DNA of 64,000 nucleotides from Caballeronia jiangsuensis (GCA_000648925.1 JFHF01000022.1:1-64000); one strand, 5' to 3'. Positions 26,702 through 35,193 are shown, numbered from the stretch's first letter. A program made the numbers and translations. Notes: generated from the letters alone by a model not told the origin.

Positions 26702-27964
26702 TCAATAAAGTGGCGCCGAACGCAGCTCGTTCACTTCCTTCACGGTGACCGGCGCGCCGTGGTTGCCCCACGCGGTGCGGATATACGTGACCACCGCCGC
26801 GACCTCGACATCCGAGAGCGACTGCGCGAACGGCGGCATGCCGTAGGGCTTCGGGTTCTTGAAGGTGCCGGGCGGATAGCCGCCGTTCAGCACCATGCGG
26901 ATGGGGTTCACGGCCGAGTTCATCTCGATCGACTGATTGTTCGCGAGCGGCGGGAAATCGGGCGGCTTGCCCTGGCCCTGCGCGGCGTGGCATTCGGCGC
27001 ATTGCGCGTCGTAGATCTTCTTGCCGAGCGGCGAGAGGCTCGTCTTTTCCTCGGCGACCGCCTGGCTCGGCGGCGCGGATTTATCGCCGGAACGCGCGGG
27101 CAGCGCTTTCAGATAGACGGCCATCGCGCGCACGTCTTCCTCTGTCAGATATTGCAGGCTGTCGTAGACGACTTCGGCCATCGGCCCGTAGACCGCGCCG
27201 CGATTCGATACGCCCGCATGCAGAAGACCGACGATGTCGTCGAGGCTCCAGTCGCCCAGCCCCGCTTCCTTGTTCGACGTGAGCGAAGGCGCGTACCAGT
27301 TCTGAATCGGGATCAGGCCGCCTTCGAACGCCTTCGATTTCACGTTGCCGCCGAGCGCGTTGATGGCCGTATGGCACATCGAGCAATGTCCCAGACCTTC
27401 CACCAGATAGGCGCCGCGATTCCATTCGACCGACTGCGACGCATCGGGCTTATACACGCCTTCCCTGAAGAAAAGCGAACGCCACCCGAGCAGAAGCTCA
27501 CGATGATTGAACGGAAAGCGCAGCTCGTGCGGACGGTTCGGCTGATGCACCGCCGGCGTGGATATCAGGAATGCGTAGATCGCATCGGAATCGGCGCGCG
27601 TGACGTTTGTATAGGACGTGAAGGGCATCGCCGGATAGAGCAGCGAGCCGTCGCGCGACTTGCCCGTGTGCATCATCGTGTAGAACTCTTCGGCGGTCCA
27701 TTTGCCGATACCCGTCTCCTTGTCCGACGAGATGTTGGGCGTATAGAGCGTGCCGAAGGGCGTGTCCATCGGGCGGCCGCCGCCGAATGTCTTGCCCGCG
27801 GGCACCGTATGACACGCGATGCAGTCGCCCGCGCGCGCGAGATATTCGCCGCGCTTGACGGTGGCCGCGTCAGCGCCTTGCGCCACGGCGTGTTCGATCG
27901 GCGCGGCGCACGCCGCCAGGAAGACCGCGACGGTCAGCGCTCGGAAATGTCGAAATCGGAGCAC
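26702..27964 (-). CDS. Triheme cytochrome c (alcohol-dehydrogenase-subunit type)
   Basis: 420 residues from a GTG with GAGGA upstream. A signal peptide (about 1-29) precedes three CxxCH motifs: CIACH near 48, CSMCH near 200 and CAECH near 335. The layout is that of the cytochrome subunit of membrane alcohol/gluconate dehydrogenases, but there is no flavin or PQQ dehydrogenase beside it. In this operon it more likely carries electrons from the quinol pool or another cytochrome to the oxidase. It is 12 bp after the diheme cytochrome gene. Confidence 0.9.
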   Translation of the reverse strand: MLRFRHFRALTVAVFLAACAAPIEHAVAQGADAATVKRGEYLARAGDCIACHTVPAGKTFGGGRPMDTPFGTLYTPNISSDKETGIGKWTAEEFYTMMHTGKSRDGSLLYPAMPFTSYTNVTRADSDAIYAFLISTPAVHQPNRPHELRFPFNHRELLLGWRSLFFREGVYKPDASQSVEWNRGAYLVEGLGHCSMCHTAINALGGNVKSKAFEGGLIPIQNWYAPSLTSNKEAGLGDWSLDDIVGLLHAGVSNRGAVYGPMAEVVYDSLQYLTEEDVRAMAVYLKALPARSGDKSAPPSQAVAEEKTSLSPLGKKIYDAQCAECHAAQGQGKPPDFPPLANNQSIEMNSAVNPIRMVLNGGYPPGTFKNPKPYGMPPFAQSLSDVEVAAVVTYIRTAWGNHGAPVTVKEVNELRSAPLY

Positions 27965-27976
27965 GTCGGGTCCTCG

Positions 27977-28696
27977 TTAGTTATGGACGCTGCCGCACGC
28001 GAGCGGCATCTTGAACGAGCCGGCAGCGACCGGCACCGGGTCCGACGGCGCGGGCAGCGACGCGAGATACGCCGCGATCGCGGTGATGTCGCGGTCGTTC
28101 AGCAGCTTCGCGACCTGCCCCATGCAATCCGGCGCGACGGTCGAGCGCGTGCCGTAACGCCACGCGCCGAGTTGCGCGCTGATGTAGTCGGCATGCAGGC
28201 CGAGAAGGCCGGGGATCGCGGGCTCCATGCCCGTCATCGATGCGCCGTGGCAGCTTACGCAGGCGGGCACCTTGCGCGACGCATCGCCTTTCGTGACGAG
28301 CGTCTTGCCGAGATCGAGCGTCTTCGCATCGACCCTGACGGGCGCGGGCGGCGCGAACGGCGGGCGCTCGCTCGCGAAGTAATCGGCGATCTGCTTCAGG
28401 TACGCGTCGGGCAGATACGCGAGCAGGTAGTTCATCGGCGGATACTTGCGCCGGCCGTCGCGAAACGCGAGGAGCTGGTTGTACAGATAACCGGCGGGCT
28501 TGCCGGACAGACGCGGGAAATAGTCGTTGTCGGTGCCCTCGCCGTGCGCGCCGTGACAGGCCGCACAGCCCATCACGCGGGCCTGCATGGTATCGGGCGC
28601 GCGTTCGAGTGCCGCGTCCGCCGCGAACGCGCCGAAGCTGAAAAACGCGAAAAGCGCGGATAAAAAGAAACCGCAGAGCTTTGCCACGTTTCGCAC
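27977..28696 (-). CDS. Periplasmic diheme cytochrome c (c4-like)
   Basis: 239 residues from a GTG. Signal peptide MRNVAKLCGFFLSALFAFFS with cleavage near AFA. Two haem motifs, CAACH at 44-48 and CVSCH near 150, split the protein into two similar halves as in cytochrome c4. First gene of the oxidase operon. It is a probable soluble electron carrier feeding the oxidase. The upstream gap to norR carries an FNR-type dyad. Confidence 0.9.
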   Translation of the reverse strand: MRNVAKLCGFFLSALFAFFSFGAFAADAALERAPDTMQARVMGCAACHGAHGEGTDNDYFPRLSGKPAGYLYNQLLAFRDGRRKYPPMNYLLAYLPDAYLKQIADYFASERPPFAPPAPVRVDAKTLDLGKTLVTKGDASRKVPACVSCHGASMTGMEPAIPGLLGLHADYISAQLGAWRYGTRSTVAPDCMGQVAKLLNDRDITAIAAYLASLPAPSDPVPVAAGSFKMPLACGSVHN

Positions 28697-29023
28697 GTAA
28701 CCCCCGTTGTCGATTTGCCGTGTTCGAGTTGCCGGACGCGTGGAGCATGCATCCGACGCGGTTCTTCAGGGCGCTGCGATGTTCTTGGTGCCGATGGGTT
28801 GCGCTTGGCTTTTCTGATCTTAGAAGAGAGCGCCCGTTTTTCCCAGCTTGGCGATTGTCTCAATGCAAGACGCCGACGCGCTTGACACAACTCAATGTTT
28901 TTTGCGTTTGAACAATGAAACGCATTTTTTTGAGACAGTAAATTGCTTGCGTACCAACGGCTAAGGTTTTCGGATCGCGGCTTTGAACGATCGGCGCGAT
29001 CATTTCAAGATACGCGATGCGGT
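28697..29023. other. 327-bp gap between norR and the oxidase operon
   Basis: No ORF is supported. It holds the FNR-type dyad at 28882-28895, a 7-bp hairpin TGCGTTT/AAACGCA at 28903-28924 with A/T runs on both sides, and AT-richer DNA between about 28780 and 28960 that would suit the operon promoter. A -10-like GACAAT (minus strand, 28854-28859) sits about where a class II FNR promoter would place it. Confidence 0.5.
28882..28895 (-). promoter_or_regulatory. FNR/CRP-family-type box upstream of oxidase operon
   Basis: TTGACACAACTCAA keeps TTGA-N6-TCAA of the FNR/ANR/DNR consensus TTGAT-N4-ATCAA, missing the two inner bases. Oriented to the minus-strand operon, its centre is about 34 bases upstream of a GACAAT -10 candidate, consistent with a class II site. 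Low-oxygen or nitric-oxide control is inferred. Confidence 0.4.
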
Positions 29024-30580
29024 TCACTTGAGGCCGAGACGCCTGGCGAGCCGATTGAGATTCGCGCGATCCAGACCGAGCTCGCGCGCCGCCGACGCCC
29101 AGTTCTGGTTGTGACGCTTCAGCGCATCGAGGACGAGCGAGCGCTCGTAGGCCGTCACCGCGTCGCGGAAATCCGTGCCCGGCGCGGGCAACGGCGATGC
29201 CTGCGCCGGCGGTGCGCTGTCCGCGGCCATCGCGCCGTCGCCGTTGAGCGAGAGATCGGCGGCGGTGAGCGTGAGGATGCGCGGACGTTCCCGATGCGCC
29301 GCCAGCGCCTTCAACGCGCTGCGCCCGATCAGATGCTCCAGCTCGCGCACGTTGCCGGGCCAGCGATACGCGAGCAACGCGGCCTGCGCGTCGGCGGACA
29401 GGCGCAGGCTGAGCAGGCCGAGGCGCGAGCGGTTCTCTTCGAGAAAGTAGCCCGCGAGCAGCAGGACATCGCGTCCGCGCTCGCGCAACGGCGGCACCAC
29501 GAGCGGATACACCGACAGGCGATGATAGAAATCCGCCCGAAAGCGCCCTTCGCGCACTTCCTCGGCGAGATCGCGATTGGTTGCGGCGATGAGCCGCACA
29601 TCGACCTTGTGCTCGTTGTCGGAACCGATGCGCTGCAACTGCCCGTTTTGCAGCACGCGCAGAAGTTTCGCCTGGACGGGCAGCGGCAGTTCGCCCACTT
29701 CGTCGAGAAAGAGCGTGCCGCCGTCGGCGAGTTCGAACTTGCCGCGCCGGTCCGACGACGCCCCCGAGAAAGCGCCGCGCACGTGCCCGAACAACTCGCT
29801 CTCGACGAGCGTATCCGGCAGCGCCGCGCAATTCAGGCTGACGAGCGGCTTGTCGGCGCGCGGCGACAGCGCGTGAATCTCGCTCGCGACGAGTTCCTTG
29901 CCGACGCCCGTCTCGCCGGTGATGAGCACGGTCAGCTCGCTCGACGCGACGATCGCGATTTCCTCCAGCAAGCGGTTATGCGGCCCGCTACTGCCGATCA
30001 TTTCGCGCCGCCGCGGCCCGCTCGCCTGCCGGTAAACCTCCGCGCGCTGGCGCTCGGCTTCGCCTCGTTTCGCGAGCGTATCGATGCGCTCGGCCACGCG
30101 CACGGTCGCCGCCGCGAGACTGAGAAACGCCTGGAGCGAAGCCATGTCGATGTTGTCGAAGCGCGCCGGATCGAGCGCGTCGAGCGTCAGCAGGCCCCAG
30201 GCGCGCCCGTCGATGAGGAGCGGGCAACCGAGGCAGTCGTGCACTTCGAGATGGCCGCTCACGCCCTTGACGAGGCCGTCGTAGGGATCGGGAAGATCGG
30301 AGCTGGCGGCGAAGCGCGTCGGCGCCTCCTGCGCGAGGATGCGTGCGAATCGCGGATGTTCGCTCACGCGAAAGCGCCGGCCGAGCGTATCGCTCGACAA
30401 ACCGTCGATCGCGAGCGGCACCAGCGTGTCGCCGTCGAGCCGCAGAAGCGCAGTGGCGTCGCCGGGAAAGAGCGCGCGCAGCGTGTGCAGCAAGCGGCGA
30501 TAGCGCTCGGTCTCGGGCATCTCGCTCGACAGATCCTCGATCAGCGGAACGAGCGCGTCGAGCAGCACCCGCGAAGTCAT
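29024..30580 (-). CDS. norR: NorR, nitric-oxide-responsive sigma-54 activator
   Basis: 518 residues from ATG 30580. An N-terminal GAF domain (about 15-180) keeps Asp98, Asp101, His114, Cys116 and Asp134, which appear to match the residues that hold the NO-sensing iron in E. coli NorR. The AAA+ domain has Walker A GETGVGKE (222-229) and Walker B FLDE (291-294). The sigma-54 contact loop reads GAFSGA (269-274) in place of GAFTGA. A Fis-type helix-turn-helix ends the protein (NWASAARELGLDRANLNRLA). Divergent from hmp, with three matching operator boxes between them. Confidence 0.93.
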   Translation of the reverse strand: MTSRVLLDALVPLIEDLSSEMPETERYRRLLHTLRALFPGDATALLRLDGDTLVPLAIDGLSSDTLGRRFRVSEHPRFARILAQEAPTRFAASSDLPDPYDGLVKGVSGHLEVHDCLGCPLLIDGRAWGLLTLDALDPARFDNIDMASLQAFLSLAAATVRVAERIDTLAKRGEAERQRAEVYRQASGPRRREMIGSSGPHNRLLEEIAIVASSELTVLITGETGVGKELVASEIHALSPRADKPLVSLNCAALPDTLVESELFGHVRGAFSGASSDRRGKFELADGGTLFLDEVGELPLPVQAKLLRVLQNGQLQRIGSDNEHKVDVRLIAATNRDLAEEVREGRFRADFYHRLSVYPLVVPPLRERGRDVLLLAGYFLEENRSRLGLLSLRLSADAQAALLAYRWPGNVRELEHLIGRSALKALAAHRERPRILTLTAADLSLNGDGAMAADSAPPAQASPLPAPGTDFRDAVTAYERSLVLDALKRHNQNWASAARELGLDRANLNRLARRLGLK

Positions 30581-30622
30581 TGCGACTACTTCTGTAGTCT
30601 TTTGGACTAGAGTCGAATCGAC
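30576..30622. promoter_or_regulatory. Three NorR-type enhancer boxes
   Basis: Three sites share GTC-N5-GAC, which satisfies the NorR consensus GT-N7-AC: GTCATTGCGAC (30576-30586), GTCTTTTGGAC (30597-30607, inside the longer dyad TAGTC/GACTA) and GTCGAATCGAC (30612-30622, perfect around its central base). Three sites in one intergenic region is the known NorR pattern. The first overlaps the norR start codon, which could add autoregulation. Confidence 0.75.
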
Positions 30623-30663
30623 CATGAATCTCAATAAGCGATTGATTTAGCTACGATTCTACT

Positions 30664-30680
30664 CTGGCACGGTTCGTGTA
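30664..30680 (+). promoter_or_regulatory. Sigma-54-type promoter for hmp
   Basis: CTGGCACGG matches the -24 element completely, and with N3 spacing the -12 part reads GTGTA against TTGCA. It lies 42 bases downstream of the last NorR box and about 70 bases before the hmp ATG. The weak -12 GC is the main doubt. Confidence 0.6.
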
Positions 30681-30751
30681 TGAGAAATAGCCGAAGAATT
30701 TCGACGCGAAAGCGCCCGCTTTCGCCTTTCATCACAACGAGGAACCGAAGA

Positions 30752-31933
30752 ATGCTGTCAGCCGAACACCGTGCCATCGTCAAGGCAACCGTCCCTCTTC
30801 TGGAAAGCGGCGGCGAGGCGCTCACCACGCATTTCTACAACAAGATGCTCACCGAATACCCCGAAGTGCGCCCGATGTTCAATCAGGCGCATCAGGCAAG
30901 CGGCGCGCAGCAGCGTGCGCTCGCCAACGGCGTGCTGATGTACGCGCGCCATATCGACGAACTGGAGAAGCTCGGCGGCCTCGTCGGCCAGATCATCAAC
31001 AAGCACGTCGCGCTGAACATCCTGCCGGAGCATTATCCGATCGTCGGAAGCTGCCTGCTCAAGTCGATCCGCGAAGTGCTCGGCGAGGAAATCGCCACCG
31101 ACGCCGTCATCGAGGCATGGGCCGCCGCGTACGGGCAACTCGCCGATCTGCTGATCGGGCTCGAGGAAGGCATCTACAGCGAGCGCGAAAACGCGCCGGG
31201 CGGATGGCGCGGCACGCGACGTTTCGTCGTCGCGCGCAAGGAACAGGAAAGCGACGAAATCACGTCGTTCTATCTCGTGCCCGAAGACGGCGGCGCGCTG
31301 CTCGACTTCCATCCGGGTCAGTACATCGGCCTGCGCGTGCTGGTCGACGGCGACGAACTGCGCCGCAATTACTCGCTCTCGGCCGCGCCGAACGGCCGCG
31401 AATATCGCATCAGCGTGAAGCGCGAACCGAACGGCAAAGTGTCGAACTTTCTGCACGAAAACGTTCGACAGAACGACGTGCTCGATCTCTATCCGCCCGC
31501 CGGCGACTTCAAGCTCGCACAGGGCGAGAAGCCGCTCGTGCTGATCAGCGGCGGTGTCGGCATCACGCCGACGCTCGCGATGCTGCAAGCGGCGCTCGAA
31601 ACGAAGCGCCCGGTGCACTTCATCCACTCGGCGCGGCACGGCGGCGTGCATGCGTTCCGTGCGGCCATCGAAGAACTGGCGGCGCGTCATCCGCAGCTCA
31701 AGCGCTTCTACTGCTACGAGCACAAGCGCGACGGCGATCATGAAGCGCACGGCATCGGTTTCGTCGACGAAAAGCTGCTCGACACGTGGCTGCCGAAAAA
31801 CCGCGATGTCGACGCGTATTTCCTCGGCCCGAAGGCGTTCATGAAGGCGGTGAAGAAGCATCTGAAGACGCTCGGCGTGCCCGAGGCGCAGAGCCGTTAC
31901 GAGTTCTTCGGCCCCGCCGCGGCGCTCGACTGA
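30752..31933 (+). CDS. hmp: Flavohaemoglobin, nitric oxide dioxygenase
   Basis: 393 residues from ATG 30752; the frame is open upstream but the globin starts here. The globin domain (1-140) has the distal Tyr of THFYNKM and the proximal His in NKHVALNILPEHY. The FAD domain carries RRNYSLSAAPNG, and the NAD(P)H domain GGVGITPTLAML, ending YEFFGP. It oxidises NO to nitrate with oxygen and NADH. Divergent from norR, with NorR boxes, a sigma-54 promoter and its own terminator, so it is probably a NorR-controlled single gene. Confidence 0.96.
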   Translation: MLSAEHRAIVKATVPLLESGGEALTTHFYNKMLTEYPEVRPMFNQAHQASGAQQRALANGVLMYARHIDELEKLGGLVGQIINKHVALNILPEHYPIVGSCLLKSIREVLGEEIATDAVIEAWAAAYGQLADLLIGLEEGIYSERENAPGGWRGTRRFVVARKEQESDEITSFYLVPEDGGALLDFHPGQYIGLRVLVDGDELRRNYSLSAAPNGREYRISVKREPNGKVSNFLHENVRQNDVLDLYPPAGDFKLAQGEKPLVLISGGVGITPTLAMLQAALETKRPVHFIHSARHGGVHAFRAAIEELAARHPQLKRFYCYEHKRDGDHEAHGIGFVDEKLLDTWLPKNRDVDAYFLGPKAFMKAVKKHLKTLGVPEAQSRYEFFGPAAALD

Positions 31934-31958
31934 TTGCGCGCGTGAGGCTGCGCCTTCG

Positions 31959-31988
31959 AACCGCGGCGTGTTCGTCCGCGGTTTTTTT
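31959..31988 (+). terminator. Rho-independent terminator of hmp
   Basis: AACCGCGG (31959-31966) and CCGCGGTT (31976-31983) form an 8-bp stem with a 9-base loop, followed by a seven-T run. Confidence 0.85.
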
Positions 31989-32136
31989 GCGCGCCTCGAA
32001 TCGGCGAAACGCGACGCTCAGTGGTCACCTGAAATTTTCGAAAACCGGTCATTTAAAAAAGCCACTCAGACGCCTAATCTTCTCTTGCCGCGCCGCTCTG
32101 GCGCACTTCCCGAACCCAAGCAAAGAGGATACTTCC

Positions 32137-32574
32137 ATGCAACCCCGTCTCGATTTCTACAAAGCCAATCCCGCCGCGATCAAGGCGCTCGTCGGCGTCG
32201 AAGAGCGTATCGCCAAGTCGGCGCTCGAAAAATCGCTGACCGAACTGGTGCGCCTGCGCGCATCGCAGATCAACGGCTGTGCGTTCTGCGTCGATATGCA
32301 CACGACCGATGCGCGCAAGGGCGGCGAAACGGACCGGCGTCTCGCGACGGTGGTCGTGTGGCGCGAGACGCCGTTCTTCACCGATCGCGAGCGCGCGGCG
32401 CTCGCCTGGACCGAGGCGCTCACGCTGGTGTCGCACGACCACGTGCCCGACAGCGTGTGGGAAGCCGTGAAGCCGCACTTCAGCGACGAGGAAATCGTCG
32501 ACCTGACGCTGCTCATTTCCGCGATCAACAGCTGGAACCGCTTCGCTATCGCGTTCCGCAAGACCCCTGCTTGA
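32137..32574 (+). CDS. Carboxymuconolactone decarboxylase/AhpD-like protein
   Basis: 145 residues from ATG 32137. The AhpD-type active site is clear: INGCAFCVDMHTTDARK, with the CxxC and following His. The pattern LTELVRLRASQ before it and SAINSWNRFAIAF at the end match the carboxymuconolactone decarboxylase-like alkylhydroperoxidase family. Such proteins handle peroxides or act as thiol adaptors. It leads a unit after the hmp terminator with a cupin 10 bp downstream, and has its own AT-rich upstream segment (32027-32075). Confidence 0.9.
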   Translation: MQPRLDFYKANPAAIKALVGVEERIAKSALEKSLTELVRLRASQINGCAFCVDMHTTDARKGGETDRRLATVVVWRETPFFTDRERAALAWTEALTLVSHDHVPDSVWEAVKPHFSDEEIVDLTLLISAINSWNRFAIAFRKTPA

Positions 32575-32584
32575 GGACATCGAC

Positions 32585-32995
32585 ATGAGCATGCGCAAGT
32601 CTTTGGTTCTGGCGGCCGCGCTGATGATCGGCGCGGCGCATGCCGGCGCGCACGACACGACGGGCGCGGAAGTCGTCGCGCCGGTGATGAAGCAGGCCAT
32701 TCCCGAAGCGGCCGGCAAGAACGTGCTGATGGCGACCGTCTCCTACAAGCCGGGACAGGCGTCGGAAGCGCATATGCATCCGGGGTCGATCTTCGCTTAC
32801 GTGCTCGAAGGCCATGTGACCTCGCAACTCGAAGGCTCGGCCGCGAAGACGTACGGTCCGGGCGAATCGTGGTACGAGCCGCCGGGCGCGCATCACATCG
32901 TGTCGAAGAATGCGAGCGCGACGAAGCCGGCGAAGCTGCTCGTGTTCGCGATCGTCGGCGAGAACGATCCGGTCAAGCAGCCGATTCCGCACTGA
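32585..32995 (+). CDS. Periplasmic cupin-domain protein
   Basis: 136 residues. A signal peptide (MSMRKSLVLAAALMIGAAHAGA) exports it. The single cupin domain has the metal-binding pattern HMHPGSIFAYVLEGHV with Glu and His ligands, and a second half PGESWYEPPGAHHIVS. Small exported cupins of this kind are often found beside AhpD-like genes. Reaction unknown. It lies between the AhpD-like gene and the SLAC1 gene in one likely transcript. Confidence 0.88.
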   Translation: MSMRKSLVLAAALMIGAAHAGAHDTTGAEVVAPVMKQAIPEAAGKNVLMATVSYKPGQASEAHMHPGSIFAYVLEGHVTSQLEGSAAKTYGPGESWYEPPGAHHIVSKNASATKPAKLLVFAIVGENDPVKQPIPH

Positions 32996-33011
32996 TCGAG
33001 GCGATGACATC

Positions 33012-33956
33012 GTGAACCGTGCGCGCGTCCCCGCTTCGCTCTTCAGCATCGTGCTCGGCCTGTCCGGGCTCGGGCAATCGTGGCGCGTCGCGGTGCGGTT
33101 GTGGCACGCGCCGGCGGTCGCGGGCGAAGCAGTGCTCGCCGCCGCGACGCTCGTGTGGGGCGCGCTCGTGCTCGCGTACGGCGCGCATGCGCTGCGCGAT
33201 CCGGCGCGCGTCGCCGATGAATTCGCGCATCCGGTCGGCGGCGCGACGCCCGCTCTCATCGGCATTTCGACGTTCCTCATCGCACAGGCGGTGCTGCCGT
33301 ATTCGCGGCCGCTCGCGTGGCTTCTGACGATCGCGGGCATCGCGTGGCATCTCGCGTTCGCGGTGTGGCATACGGGCAGGTTGTGGCAAGGCGGCCGCGA
33401 AATCGCCGATACCGCGCCGACGATCTATCTGCCGACCGTCGCCGGCAACTTCACCGGCGCGGCGGCGCTCGGCGCACTCGGCGCCGCCGACTGGGCGTGG
33501 CTGCTGCTCGGCGCGGGCGTCTTCTCGTGGCTCGCGCTCGAACCGCTCGTGATCCGCAGGCTGTGGCATCGCGAGCCGATGCCGGTTGCAGAACGCCCCC
33601 TCGTCGGCATCCAGTTCGCGCCGCCGGTCGTGTGCGCGGCGGCCGTGCTGGCCGTCGAACCGGGCTCGACGGATCGCTGGCTCGTCATGCTGCTCGGCTA
33701 CGGGCTGTTTCAGTTGCTCGTCGGCTTGCGGCTGAAATCGTGGCTCGGCGCGCAGCCGTTCGCGTATTCGTGGTGGGCGTACAGCTTCGGCGTGGCGTCG
33801 GCGACGCTCGCGTGCGTGAAGCTCGCGCTCGCCGGCGTGCCCGTGGCGCACGCGCTCGCATTGCCGATGTTCGTCGGCGCGAATCTTTTCATCGGTTATT
33901 TGTGCGTACGCTCGCTCGCGTGCCTGGCGCTCGCGCGCACGACGGTTTCATCGTGA
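33012..33956 (+). CDS. SLAC1/TehA-family membrane channel or transporter
   Basis: 314 residues from GTG 33012, the most natural start after the cupin stop; the longer frame overlaps the cupin gene. Ten hydrophobic segments fill the protein with the family's duplicated pattern and a central YLPTVAGNFTGAAALG. SLAC1/TehA proteins conduct small anions such as chloride, nitrate or dicarboxylates. Placed between a cupin and nnrS, a role in moving nitrogen-oxide anions is possible but inferred. Confidence 0.85.
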   Translation: MNRARVPASLFSIVLGLSGLGQSWRVAVRLWHAPAVAGEAVLAAATLVWGALVLAYGAHALRDPARVADEFAHPVGGATPALIGISTFLIAQAVLPYSRPLAWLLTIAGIAWHLAFAVWHTGRLWQGGREIADTAPTIYLPTVAGNFTGAAALGALGAADWAWLLLGAGVFSWLALEPLVIRRLWHREPMPVAERPLVGIQFAPPVVCAAAVLAVEPGSTDRWLVMLLGYGLFQLLVGLRLKSWLGAQPFAYSWWAYSFGVASATLACVKLALAGVPVAHALALPMFVGANLFIGYLCVRSLACLALARTTVSS

Positions 33957-33963
33957 GGACGTC

Positions 33964-35193
33964 ATGAAGATCGCAGAACCCAACACCGTTTTCGTCGCGG
34001 CGCCGCTAAAGCGCGATCCCAATCATCGGCGGCGCGTCGCGCTGCTCGATCTCGGCTTCCGGCCGTTCTATCTGTGCGGCGCGGCGTTCGGCGCGCTCGC
34101 GTTGACGGTGTGGCTGCTCGTGCTGTCGGGCGTGCCGCTTTCCGGCGGCTATCTGCTGCGCGCGGACCCGATCGGCTGGCACGCGCACGAAATGGTGTTC
34201 GGGTTCGCGGCGGCGATCATCGTCGGCTTTCTGCTGACCGCCGTGCGCGCGTGGACCGGACGCGACACGGCGAAAGGCGCGACGCTCGCCGCGCTCATGC
34301 TGCTGTGGCTCGCCGGACGCGTGCTCGTGTGGAGCGGCCCCGCGCTGCCGGCTGCGATCGTCGATAGCGCGTTCCTGCCCGTCGCCGCGCTCCTGTTGCT
34401 GCGCGTGCTCGTGAAGGCGGGCAACCGGCGCAACTATTTTCTCGCCGTCGTGCTGCTCGCGTTCGGCGCGCTGAACGCCGCGTTTCATGGCTTTGCATTC
34501 GACACGCGCGCCGATCTCTCGATGCGCGCCGTGTATGCGTCGGCGGGCATCGTCGTGTTGCTCGTCAGCGTGATCGGCGGCCGCGTGATTCCGATGTTCA
34601 CCGCCAACGCGATTCCCGGCTTCGTCGCGCGGCGCTGGCGCATCGTCGAATCGACGCTCGCGCCGCTCACGCTCGCCGCATTCTTCGCGGATGCCTTCGC
34701 GCTCGACGCCGCGATCGTCGCGCCGCTCGCCTTGCTGGCGTGCGCCGTGCATCTCGCGCGGATGATCGGCTGGCGCTCGTACGCGGTGCGCGGACGGCCG
34801 ATTCTCGCGATTCTGCATCTCGCCTACGCATGGCTGCCGCTCGGCTTCGCGCTGCTCGCGCTGTCTGCCCTCGGATGGACGCGCGTGCCCCATAGCCTCG
34901 CGATGCATGCGTTCGCGGCCGGCGCGATCGGCGGCGCGATCATCGCGATGATCACGCGCACGGCGCGCGGGCATACGGGACGACCGCTCGTCGCGGACAA
35001 GCGCGATGTCGCGTGCTATGCGCTCGTAATGGCGGCGGGCGCGCTGCGCGTGCTCGGGCCGCTCTGCGTGCCTGCCTGGCATTCGACGTGGATCGTCGCT
35101 GCGGGCATCTGCTGGGCGCTCGCGTTCGCGCTCTACGTCGCGGCTTACGCGGCGCCGCTCTGGAAGCCGCGTGCGGACGGCAAGCCGGGTTGA
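33964..35193 (+). CDS. nnrS: NnrS-family haem/copper membrane protein
   Basis: 409 residues and about 12 membrane helices. Family motifs: FRPFYLCGAAFGAL near the N-terminus, GWHAHEMVFGFAAAIIVGFLLTA, VIGGRVIPMFTANA, and MITRTARGHTGRPL. NnrS relieves NO and nitrosative stress in several proteobacteria and is usually controlled by NO regulators. It starts 7 bp after the SLAC1 gene and closes the NO-linked unit. Confidence 0.95.
   Translation: MKIAEPNTVFVAAPLKRDPNHRRRVALLDLGFRPFYLCGAAFGALALTVWLLVLSGVPLSGGYLLRADPIGWHAHEMVFGFAAAIIVGFLLTAVRAWTGRDTAKGATLAALMLLWLAGRVLVWSGPALPAAIVDSAFLPVAALLLLRVLVKAGNRRNYFLAVVLLAFGALNAAFHGFAFDTRADLSMRAVYASAGIVVLLVSVIGGRVIPMFTANAIPGFVARRWRIVESTLAPLTLAAFFADAFALDAAIVAPLALLACAVHLARMIGWRSYAVRGRPILAILHLAYAWLPLGFALLALSALGWTRVPHSLAMHAFAAGAIGGAIIAMITRTARGHTGRPLVADKRDVACYALVMAAGALRVLGPLCVPAWHSTWIVAAGICWALAFALYVAAYAAPLWKPRADGKPG

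Noticed and set aside
28903..28924. TGCGTTT/AAACGCA hairpin as the norR terminator
   Set aside because: The T-run follows on the plus strand, whereas norR is transcribed from the minus strand.
32036..32045. TTTTCGAAAA palindrome before the AhpD-like gene as an operator
   Set aside because: Ten bases of A/T-rich symmetry are weak evidence; no NorR box or NsrR-like dyad is seen there.
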